From: Danxiaibacter sp048498555
GTDB taxonomy: Bacteria; Bacteroidota; Bacteroidia; Chitinophagales; Chitinophagaceae
DNA: 64,000 bases
Direction: 5' to 3'
NCBI GenBank assembly: GCA_048498555.1
Contig: JBEHXT010000006.1
Location: 62,001-126,000, forward strand
Of this stretch, positions 1-8,200 are shown piece by piece (the stretch's first letter is position 1; every line of letters begins with the position of its first letter). Both the position numbers and the translations under genes were made by a program. The notes below the pieces were generated by a model. That model was given only the letters and a program-made list of their open reading frames with translations, was not told the DNA's origin and ran no database searches.

Positions 1-170
1 CTGTCAATCACGGGCGTTACTTCTGCTTCCAGAAACTGGTGGCACATATCCATAATCATCCGCTGCTCTTCATCAAAATCCTCGGGAATAAAAGTGTCGG
101 CTGGCTCTGTAGGTTTAATCAGCCATTCCCCGCCTTTTGTGGCCGTGCTTTGCTTGAATGTGGTTTCCAT
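1..170 (-). CDS. Acyl-CoA dehydrogenase, N-terminal fragment cut by the window edge
   Basis: Only the first 56 residues are in the window; the gene continues leftward past base 1. The ATG is at 170 on the minus strand. The fragment reads METTFKQSTATKGGEWLI, then a PADTFIPEDFDEEQ segment and an acidic helix ending EAEVTPVID. This matches the start of the long acyl-CoA dehydrogenases of Bacteroidota, FAD enzymes that open fatty acid beta-oxidation by forming the alpha,beta double bond of acyl-CoA. A MarR regulator lies 83 bases upstream on the same strand, and in relatives such a regulator often heads a beta-oxidation operon. The family is recognised from the N-terminus only; the catalytic glutamate and the FAD region lie outside the window. 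Confidence 0.8.
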   Translation of the reverse strand, partial: METTFKQSTATKGGEWLIKPTEPADTFIPEDFDEEQRMIMDMCHQFLEAEVTPVID

Positions 171-253
171 GGCGTGAGTTTTTTACTGTAGATGTATACA
201 GCATCGTTAAGATAATAAATGCATACTGCAAATATCTGTTTGCTTCGCAGAAG

Positions 254-700
254 CTATAGTTGCTTCAGGTTATCATATACCTGTTGCAGCACTTTCTTTA
301 CCGTTTCAATATCCGTTTTATTTACGCCTATCAGTGCTTCATCCATTGTCTGATTGGCTATCTCTACCGTAATTTCCTGTAATTCCTTTGCTGCATCGGT
401 CAGGCAAACCTGGTTTATCCGCCTGTCTTCTTTAGATGTTACGCGTTTTACGAGGTGTTGTTTTTCTAGGTTATCAATCAGCCTTGTAATACTCGGTTTG
501 TCTCTGAATGTCCGGTTACACAACTCCTGTTGGTTAAGGCAATCCTCCTTCCACAAATGATACAATACGCTCCATTGTTCAACAGTTATTTCGAGCCCCG
601 CTTTCCTGAAATTCTTTTGCAGCCGCCTTGCAACTGCCGTGCTGGCCATTCCGTTTATTACACTGTATAATTCACCTCTTCTAAATTGACTGTCGGCCAT
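254..700 (-). CDS. MarR-family transcriptional regulator
   Basis: A 148-residue protein of usual MarR length. An N-terminal dimerisation helix is followed by a winged helix-turn-helix at about residues 38-105: a recognition segment around NRTFRDKPSITRLIDNLEK, then the wing RVTSKEDRRINQVCLTD, whose D-R-R is the family signature. The C-terminal helix completes the dimer. The ATG at 700 is immediately followed upstream by two palindromes (705-720 and 735-751), so autoregulation is likely. The next gene on the strand is an acyl-CoA dehydrogenase, which suggests control of fatty acid degradation with an acyl-CoA or aromatic acid as ligand. The ligand is inference; the family assignment is firm. 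Confidence 0.9.
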   Translation of the reverse strand: MADSQFRRGELYSVINGMASTAVARRLQKNFRKAGLEITVEQWSVLYHLWKEDCLNQQELCNRTFRDKPSITRLIDNLEKQHLVKRVTSKEDRRINQVCLTDAAKELQEITVEIANQTMDEALIGVNKTDIETVKKVLQQVYDNLKQL

Positions 701-704
701 ATAG

Positions 705-720
705 TTAGTTATGCAACTAA
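705..720. promoter_or_regulatory. Inverted repeat, likely MarR operator 1
   Basis: TTAGTT and AACTAA arms with a 4-base ATGC spacer lie 4 bases upstream of the MarR start codon. Size and position suit an autoregulatory MarR operator. Confidence 0.5.
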
Positions 721-734
721 TTCAAAATTGATTA

Positions 735-751
735 GTTTTATTCAATAAAAC
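735..751. promoter_or_regulatory. Perfect 17-bp palindrome, likely MarR operator 2
   Basis: GTTTTATT-C-AATAAAAC is a perfect palindrome 14 bases beyond operator 1. It begins inside ATTAGTTTTATT, which repeats the TTAGTT word of operator 1, so the two may bind the same dimer cooperatively. Confidence 0.45.
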
Positions 752-905
752 AAGCATTTAGCCATTATTTTTTATGTTTAACAATTCAATGCCAACAAGC
801 CGGGCGTGATGTAATGTTTTTGAATGCGTTATCTGAATTTTGAAGCGTTGGTTCGATTACATTATGAGAGTAGTTTAAACAAAAAAGAAGACTGGATTAG
901 CAGCT

Positions 906-1709
906 ATGCAGCATTTTTTTCTGACATATAAATCATCCGCAATAAGTTATTACACCTGGGGATCGGGTGGTAAGAAACTTATATGCTTTCATGGATATGG
1001 AGAAAACGCTCTATCCTTCAGCTGCTTGGCCGCACATTTGCCTGATTTCACAATTGTGGCCATCGACCTTCCTTATCATGGAGAAACAAACTGGCAAGAA
1101 ATCAATGGCCTTTTGCCAGAGACATTGCTGGAGATTGTTCAACAGATCTGCGGAAATCAGCAGGCACGCATTTCGCTAATGGGTTACAGCATGGGCGGAC
1201 GGGTTTGCATGCAATTGGTTCAACTGGCACCCGAAATCATTGACAGGCTGGTTTTAATTGCGCCTGACGGATTTCACCGCAACCCATGGTACAGCCTTGC
1301 CACGCAGACAATCATCGGCAACCGCATATTCCTTTTTTCGATGAAACATCCGAAACCTCTTTTTTCATTGATGAAGATGATGTGTACTACCGGCCTGTTG
1401 CAACCCGCTTTTGATAAAATAGCACATTATTACCTCGATAAAGAAGAAGAACGGATGCTGCTGTTCCGGCGATGGACCTTACTGAGGCAATTTAAAGCAA
1501 ACCTGCCGCTATTACGAAGACATGTTGAAGCGTACAAGATAAAAGTGCGCATGCTATTCGGGAAATATGACAAAATAATCCTTAGCAACAACGCGCTGCC
1601 CTTGGCGAAAGGATTGGAAGGACTTATACAAATAAAAGTGATTGATGCAGGGCATCAGTTGCTTAAGGAAAAACACCTCACGGAAGTAGCCTTGCTGATG
1701 TATGAATAA
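906..1709 (+). CDS. Alpha/beta-fold hydrolase
   Basis: A 267-residue alpha/beta hydrolase with no signal peptide, so cytoplasmic. The oxyanion segment HGYGENALSF is at 29-38. The nucleophile elbow GYSMGGR places the catalytic serine at 95. The acid is probably Asp222 (GKYDKI) and the base His250 (DAGHQL), giving a complete triad. A helical cap lies between about 115 and 205. The substrate cannot be read from the sequence; similar proteins act on small esters or on cleavage products of aromatic rings. The gene stands alone, with a 205-base gap from the divergent MarR gene and 114 bases to the glycosyltransferase, so a shared operon with the latter is possible but not shown. Confidence 0.88.
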   Translation: MQHFFLTYKSSAISYYTWGSGGKKLICFHGYGENALSFSCLAAHLPDFTIVAIDLPYHGETNWQEINGLLPETLLEIVQQICGNQQARISLMGYSMGGRVCMQLVQLAPEIIDRLVLIAPDGFHRNPWYSLATQTIIGNRIFLFSMKHPKPLFSLMKMMCTTGLLQPAFDKIAHYYLDKEEERMLLFRRWTLLRQFKANLPLLRRHVEAYKIKVRMLFGKYDKIILSNNALPLAKGLEGLIQIKVIDAGHQLLKEKHLTEVALLMYE

Positions 1710-1823
1710 ATTGATTTTCTTTGCGCCTGATATTGCACGCTATCGTTGCAGGTTACAGGGGATTGTTGCACTTATGCGAATGAGCCGTTGTTTATGCCCT
1801 GCAGCTATTAAACTCACTATTGA

Positions 1824-2963
1824 ATGATTGTTGTAATTGTTACCGCTGTGTTGCTTTGTTGTTACGCGGCTTTGATTCATACTTATCGAATCTGGTACAG
1901 GCGGTTGAAACCGTTTGTAGTACCAGAAATTAACCCTGTCACTTCATTTACCATAATAATACCTGCAAGAAACGAAGAAACATCTGTCAGCCATTGCGTA
2001 TTGTCTATTTTACATAGCCAATACCCTGCACATCTTTTTGAAGTGATAGTGGTGGATGATCATTCAACTGACAAAACGCCTTCTATTGTAGAGGAAATCT
2101 CAAAAACCTATAGCAATGTCAGGCTAATAAAGCTTGCTGATGAATTAAACGGAACATCGCTCAACTCATATAAAAAGAAAGCAATAGAAATTGCTATTTC
2201 TTATTCATCAAAGGACTGGATCGTAACAACAGACGCCGACTGCCGTGTTACACCGCGCTGGCTAAAAAGTTATGATGCTTATATTCAGCAAAATAACCCC
2301 GTGTTTGTAGCCGCACCAGTTATGTTTATAACGGACGGCTCTTTTGTGAGCATGTTTCAGTGCCTTGATTTTATAAGCCTTCAGGGAATAACCGCAGCGT
2401 CTGTATCTGCCGGCTTTCACAGCATGTGTAATGGTGCTAACCTCTCATATAGAAAAGATGTGTTTTATGAAGTGAACGGTTTTAAAGGTATTGATAACAT
2501 TGCCAGCGGCGATGATATGTTGCTGATGCACAAAATGAACATGCATTACAGCGATCGTATCGGCTATCTGTTTACACGCGAAGCGGTTGTGTTAACCGAT
2601 CCCATGCCCGACTGGAAAAGTTTTTTTAACCAACGCATCCGGTGGGCAAGCAAGGCAGAAGCTTATGACGACAAACGTATCATTTTCGTATTGTTGTTTG
2701 TGTACATTCTTAATTTCCTGTTGTTGTTCCTTCCCATACTGGCATTCTGGAATCCATATATATTGCTCTATTGGGTAGGGCTGGTAATGCTTAAAACATT
2801 TAGTGAATATACTTTTATGTTCTTTGTAGCAAGCTTCTTCCGATTAAAGCCATTGCTCCGATGGTTTCCTTTTATGCAGCCCGTGCACATTTTCTATACC
2901 GTGGTAGCCGGCTTTTTTGGTAAGTTTGGAAAATATCAATGGAAAGGAAGAACGGTGAAGTGA
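1824..2963 (+). CDS. Membrane-bound family 2 glycosyltransferase
   Basis: A 379-residue inner-membrane glycosyltransferase. One membrane helix (residues 1-20) is followed by a GT-A catalytic domain with IIIPARNEE at 45-52, VVDDHS at 76-81, the metal-binding DAD at 137-139, the acidic GDD at 229-231 and the QRIRW acceptor motif at 270-274. About three membrane helices follow (286-365). The Q-x-x-R-W motif is typical of processive enzymes such as hyaluronan or cellulose synthases and of lipid glycosylators, so it probably transfers a nucleotide sugar to a membrane acceptor. Nothing nearby identifies a polysaccharide locus, so the product remains open. Confidence 0.88.
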   Translation: MIVVIVTAVLLCCYAALIHTYRIWYRRLKPFVVPEINPVTSFTIIIPARNEETSVSHCVLSILHSQYPAHLFEVIVVDDHSTDKTPSIVEEISKTYSNVRLIKLADELNGTSLNSYKKKAIEIAISYSSKDWIVTTDADCRVTPRWLKSYDAYIQQNNPVFVAAPVMFITDGSFVSMFQCLDFISLQGITAASVSAGFHSMCNGANLSYRKDVFYEVNGFKGIDNIASGDDMLLMHKMNMHYSDRIGYLFTREAVVLTDPMPDWKSFFNQRIRWASKAEAYDDKRIIFVLLFVYILNFLLLFLPILAFWNPYILLYWVGLVMLKTFSEYTFMFFVASFFRLKPLLRWFPFMQPVHIFYTVVAGFFGKFGKYQWKGRTVK

Positions 2964-3152
2964 AGTGCGATGTTAGATGTACGGTGTACGATGTAAGATG
3001 TAAAATGCGCTATGTATAGTGCAAAGTATTGATGCTGGATGTCAACAGTTGGAATGTTAGAGAACAACTGTAGACGAACAAATGGATAGCGAACAACTGG
3101 CCATTACACCATAAACTGGCTGAAGGCTTATAGCTAACGGCTAACAGCTCTC
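2964..3152. repeat. Intergenic word repeats: GTACGATGT family and TAGCTAACAGCT family
   Basis: The first part (about 2966-3006) is a degenerate array of GATGTTAGATGTACGG-like words. The last part (about 3119-3151) carries the second family (GCTTATAGCTAACGGCTAAC). Both recur at 50333-50563; the first also at 43401-43420 and inverted at 55436-55497, the second at 54118-54147 and 54893-54922. No gene is seen here. Confidence 0.6.
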
Positions 3153-4208
3153 ATGAATCGATTCTGGAGGAAATTTTTCAAAAACCGCGGCGCTGTAGCC
3201 GGGCTTGCAATAATCATCTGCGCCCTGCTGATGGCGGTGTTTGCTTACTATATTGCCCCTGACTCATCCCCCAACGCAAACAGGATCATCCCTGAAATTG
3301 CAAACCGTAAGCCCGGGTTTTCCATATATTTTCTTCAATATAAAAAACGAAGTATTCATACAAATTGGTTTGAAAAGCTTATTTCCGGCACATCTGATCA
3401 ATATGAATTCATTCCCATTACACACTATGAACAAGTGGGAGATAGCCTTATCGTTCAAAAATATATTGATGACGGCCTTACAGAACGGCAGTCATATTAC
3501 ACAAAAGCCGCAACAGCTGATCTCTTCGTTACCCAAAAAGTATTCCGGCTGGGAACGGACAAGTTTGGGCGCGATATAGTTAGCAGGTTAATTATTGGTG
3601 TTCGTGTAAGCATTGGTGTTGGGATTATTGCCGTGGCCATATCGCTAAGCATTGGTATTATGTTAGGTGCATTAGCGGGATATTTTAAAGGTTGGGTTGA
3701 TGATGTGATTATGTGGTTCATCAATATTATCTGGAGTATACCCACGCTATTGCTTGTATTTGCCATCACAATAGTTTTAGGCAAGGGTTTCTGGCAGGTA
3801 TTTATTGCTGTTGGATTAACCATGTGGGTAAATGTTGCGCGGCTTGTCCGCGGACAGGTATTGGCTGTAAGAGAACTCGAATATGTGGATGCAGCAAGGG
3901 TATTAGGATTCTCCAATACACGTATTATTACCAGGCACATATTACCAAATGTACTTGGGCCGGTGCTGGTAATAGCAGCCGGCAATTTTGCATCAGCCAT
4001 CGTTATTGAAGCTGGCTTAGGCTTTTTAGGTGTAGGGGTTCAACCTCCGCAGCCTAGTTGGGGTTTAATGATCAAAGAGAATTATAATTTTATCATCACC
4101 AATAATCCCATGCTCGCGCTCGCCCCGGGTATTGCCATTATGTTGCTGGTTCTTGCCTTCAACTTATTGGGAAATGGACTAAGGGATGCCCTGAGCGTAA
4201 GGAACTAA
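3153..4208 (+). CDS. ABC transporter permease, DppC/OppC type
   Basis: A 351-residue inner-membrane permease of the peptide/nickel transporter family. The N-terminal helix (about 14-35) is followed by a periplasmic stretch of about 90 residues, longer than in E. coli DppC, then the conserved FGRDIVSRLIIGVR entry to the permease domain and five more helices. The cytoplasmic EAA loop, which docks the ATPase, reads EYVDAARVLGFSN and continues to HILPNVLGPV. The GFLGVGVQPPQPSWG segment near the end is characteristic of DppC. No partner permease, ATPase or binding protein lies beside it, which is common in this phylum, where the subunits are scattered. The peptide substrate is inferred from the family. 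Confidence 0.88.
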   Translation: MNRFWRKFFKNRGAVAGLAIIICALLMAVFAYYIAPDSSPNANRIIPEIANRKPGFSIYFLQYKKRSIHTNWFEKLISGTSDQYEFIPITHYEQVGDSLIVQKYIDDGLTERQSYYTKAATADLFVTQKVFRLGTDKFGRDIVSRLIIGVRVSIGVGIIAVAISLSIGIMLGALAGYFKGWVDDVIMWFINIIWSIPTLLLVFAITIVLGKGFWQVFIAVGLTMWVNVARLVRGQVLAVRELEYVDAARVLGFSNTRIITRHILPNVLGPVLVIAAGNFASAIVIEAGLGFLGVGVQPPQPSWGLMIKENYNFIITNNPMLALAPGIAIMLLVLAFNLLGNGLRDALSVRN

Positions 4209-4293
4209 TCAGGCCAAACAAATGGCATTTACCCGTAGTTTGTTGAACGGTCAATTCCCTCATTCGAATACTCGCACATTCTCCCATTGACAG

Positions 4294-5181
4294 CTATTCT
4301 TCATTCATTATCACCACCTTTAATCCAATTTCATACTGCGGATTATAGCCATACTTCATTTTGCCACTATAGAAAAAGTTTGCTTCAATCCAGTCTTTAA
4401 TTTCAACGCCAAGGCCGCCCATCATATTGCCGGTGCTTTGCCAGTAAAGGCTGGCATGAAAAACTTTATCCAACTCAAACTGCGCGGCGCCTGTAAAAAT
4501 ATTCTCGTGCTGTTTGTACATTTTGTAAGAAAGCAAAGGTGAAATGCTCATCTTATTTTCTTCATCGAAATACCATTTGTAACTTGTTTGAACTTGTGCA
4601 AGCGCAAGGTCAGATGTAGCCACTTTGAAATTCTTGCTGCTCAGGTTAAAGACAGCACCTCCAAGCATAAAATTATTGTTCTGATATGCAAGCCCGAAGT
4701 CACCGTCAAACTGCCAGCCGCGTGAATTAAATTCTTTCACAACGGGGTCTACATCGCCGGAGGCATTTATAACGTTGTTATCCAGCCGTTCCTTGTACAA
4801 TTCAAGGCTTGTACCCAGGCGAAGGAATTCTTCGTCAGAAAACTTTACTTTATATGAATAGCTTATGGCGCCAAGATTGCGTTGCAGCACGCCGCTTTTA
4901 TCAGAAATAAGCTGCAGGCCCGCGCCCGAATTGTTTCCAAAAGCAAGGTCCCCGGAAAAATTAATCAGCCGCGGAGCATTTTCAAATCCTGTCCACGAAC
5001 TATTCATCAGCGCATAAATCCTGGGCCGGGTGGCTTGTCCTGCGAATGATGGGTTCCACAAATAATCATTTCTGAAATACTGAGCGATGGGATTATTAAA
5101 ATAACGTTGTCCATCTGCCTCAGCCATGCAGAACACAATACATATAATGAACGAGATAATTTTACATTGATTCCTTTTCAT
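4294..5181 (-). CDS. PorP/SprF-family type IX secretion membrane protein
   Basis: An outer-membrane beta-barrel protein of the PorP/SprF family, about 295 residues from the ATG at 5181. I chose this ATG because it opens a clean signal peptide (MKRNQCKIISFIICIVFCMA, cut near ADGQ); a TTG at 5241 would add 20 residues with no signal character. Diagnostic features are the FNNPIAQYFRNDYLWNPSFAG start and alternating amphipathic strands through to the C-terminus. SprF-like proteins are needed to export and hold one cognate adhesin with a type B tail. The gene follows such an adhesin by 56 bases on the same strand, so the two almost certainly form an export pair. Confidence 0.9.
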   Translation of the reverse strand: MKRNQCKIISFIICIVFCMAEADGQRYFNNPIAQYFRNDYLWNPSFAGQATRPRIYALMNSSWTGFENAPRLINFSGDLAFGNNSGAGLQLISDKSGVLQRNLGAISYSYKVKFSDEEFLRLGTSLELYKERLDNNVINASGDVDPVVKEFNSRGWQFDGDFGLAYQNNNFMLGGAVFNLSSKNFKVATSDLALAQVQTSYKWYFDEENKMSISPLLSYKMYKQHENIFTGAAQFELDKVFHASLYWQSTGNMMGGLGVEIKDWIEANFFYSGKMKYGYNPQYEIGLKVVIMNEE

Positions 5182-5237
5182 ACTGCATCTTTTAAAATAG
5201 TGATGAGAGCTTTGCGCAGGGTGGCTGCTCAATAAAC

Positions 5238-8200
5238 TCAATGAGCGATGGTCACGCCTCCTTTTTTAACAACTTTGCCGTTTACTGTTAGCACGAAATA
5301 ATAAGTGTTGTTCGGAGGAACATTTCCGTTGATCCTGCCATCCCACTCATTGTTGTAGCCCACTTTTCGGTAGACGAGTTTTCCATCTCTGTCAAATACT
5401 TCCAGCTTATTATCTGGGTATTGCGCAATATCGGTGAATGCCAGGCGGTCATTAATGCCATCGCCGTTTGGCGTTATCAGCTTATTGTAGTCAAAATAAG
5501 CTATCGTTACTTCAACTCTTGCCGTGTCTGTTGCTTTACAACCTCCGGAATTAGTTAATGTAGCAGTGTAAGTTGTTGTTGCTGTTGGCGATGCTTTCGG
5601 CGTAAAGCTGTTCGGATTATCCAGGCCTGTGGCTGGCGCCCAAACGATGGTACCATCGCCGGTTGCAGTCAGTTGCGTGCTTCCGCCAATCGCAATTGTT
5701 ACCTGCTTTGGTGTAACAGTTAAAACCGGCGTTGTTAATAAAGCAACTTTAGCCACAACGGCTTCTGCAGGTTTACTTTCGCAAACACCGTTGCCCCGGA
5801 CTGTTGCATAGAAAGTGGTATTACTGCTAAGTGGAGCTGTGGTAAATGGACTGCCCGTGCCTACTTTGTTTTGCAATAATGCATCGCTGTACCAGCTAAA
5901 CACGGCTCCATGTATATCACTCGTTGCAGTGAGCGTGGCTGGGGCCCCGGCACAGCTGCTTGTGTCTCTTACAGTGATATCAGTAGCCAATGCAAACGGA
6001 TTAACCTTAATTGTTGCAGGCGCGCTTTCTGGCGACCAACATCCGTCATCATTCTGGATCTTAACGGTGTAGTCCCCACCAACATTCACTGTTATCGAGG
6101 AAGCCGATGACTGGTTGCTCCAGCTATAATGGCTTGCAGTGGGGGCCTGCAGAATAACTGAGTCACCCTGGCAGAAAGTAAGAGAACCACTTGAGGTAAT
6201 AACCGGTTTCGCTGGCGCTGGTTTTACAGAAACTGTTACTGGTTGGCTAGGCAATGAAGTGCAATGATTGGCATCCTGAACAGTTAATGTATATGTACCG
6301 CCATTGCGAACAATCAATGTATCAGCACCTGCCTGGTTATTCCACAAATAGGTAATAGCGGCAGAGGCTTTTAGAATAACAGAATCTCCTTGGCAAAATG
6401 AAAGAACTGTTGCAGGCGTAATTTTTGGCGTTGCAGGAATTGAATTAACTGCGATCCTCACTGAGTCGCTCGCAGGAGATACGCATCCATTTGAATCTTT
6501 AAGTTGCACTGCATAATTGCCCCCTGCTAATACAGTAATTGTTTTACCTGTTGAGCCATTGCTCCACATATAGGCCGGTGACGCGGCCGTTGAACTTGCA
6601 GTCAATACGACCGAATCGCCTGTGCAGAATGTTGTTGGCCCGCCCGGTTGTATGGTTGGTTTTGCCAAAGGTGCGCTTATGGCTACACTCGTTGCGACAC
6701 TCGCAGGCGACAAGCACTGATTGGCATCCTTCACTTTTACCGTATAGTTACCAGATTGAGTAACCGTTAGAGTCGCTCCGGTATTGCCATTGCTCCAAAC
6801 ATATACCGGCGATGCAACGCCTGAGCTTGCAGTTAATATCACCGAGCCGCCGGAACATGCCGTAGTTGGGCCTGAGGCAGCGATGGCAGGAGCAGTAGGC
6901 AGCGCATTAACTTTTATACGCTGTGTATCGCTGGCCATTGACATGCAATGATTACCATCTGTAACCCTAACAGTGTAATTACCTGAAGCTGACACTTTAA
7001 TTGATGATCCCGTAACACCATTGCTCCATGTATAAACCGGGGATATAACTGATGAAGCGGCAATAAGGATGACAGAGTCACCAGCGCACAAAGTATCTGA
7101 TCCCTGATGGCTGATAGTTGGCCTTGCTGGTAAAGCATTTACTGTCACCGATTGTGTATCACTTGGAATAGAAAGGCATCCGCCCAAATCTTTAACCTGC
7201 ACTGAATATTTGCCGGCGGTGTTAATTGTAATTGTTGCGCCTGTTTTTCCGTTGCTCCATACATACGCTGGTGAAGCAGTGGTTGACGCAGCTTTCAGCA
7301 CAACAGAATCGCCCGCGCAGAATGTTGTAGGTCCTGCAGCGCTTATTGTTGGTTTTAACGGAACAGCGTTAACTGTTACCTGAATGGTATCGCTCGATGG
7401 TGAGATACATAGATTCGCATCTTTCACCTTCACACTGTAATTACCCGATGCTGTTGCAGTGATAGCAGTATTTGTGTTTCCGTTGCTCCAGATATAAGAT
7501 GGGGATGTTACGCCTGAGCTGGCAGTTAATACAACAGATTTTCCACTGCAGAATGTAGTTGGCCCACCCGGAGCAATTGTTGGTTTTGCCGGCAATGCAT
7601 TTACCGTCACGACTTGTGCGCTGCTTGCCAGGGATGTGCATTGATTTCCATCTTTCACTTTAACCGTATAGCTACCAGCCTTAGTCACATTCAACGTCGG
7701 TGTTGATGCACCATCGCTCCACAAATAGGATGGCGATGCCACAGAAGAATTTGCAATCAGCTTCACTGAATCTCCGGCGCAGAATGTAGTTGCTGTATTT
7801 GCGGTAATAGTGGGCTTGGCGGGCAATGCATTCACTGTAACGGTTTGTGCTGCGCTTGCGAGAGATGTACATTGATTGGCATCTTTAACCTTAACTGTAT
7901 AGTTGCCTGTTTTTGTTACATTGAACGTTGCTCCTTGTGTACCGTCGCTCCAAACGTATGTTGGCGATACTACCGATGAATTGGCTGTCAATGTAACAGA
8001 TCCACCCGCGCAGAAAGTAGTTAAGCCGCTTGCGGTAATGGTTGGCGCTGTTGGTAATGCATTTACGTTCACAACTTGCGCGGCACTTGCAATGGAAGTA
8101 CACAGATTGGCATCTTTCACCTGCACTGTATAGCTGCCAGCTTTTGTTACATTTAATGTCGCTCCCTGTGTACCACCACTCCAGATATATGTTGGAGATG

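Noticed and set aside
3497..4000. 167-codon frame antisense to the DppC-like permease
   Set aside because: The permease has all family motifs; the antisense frame has none.
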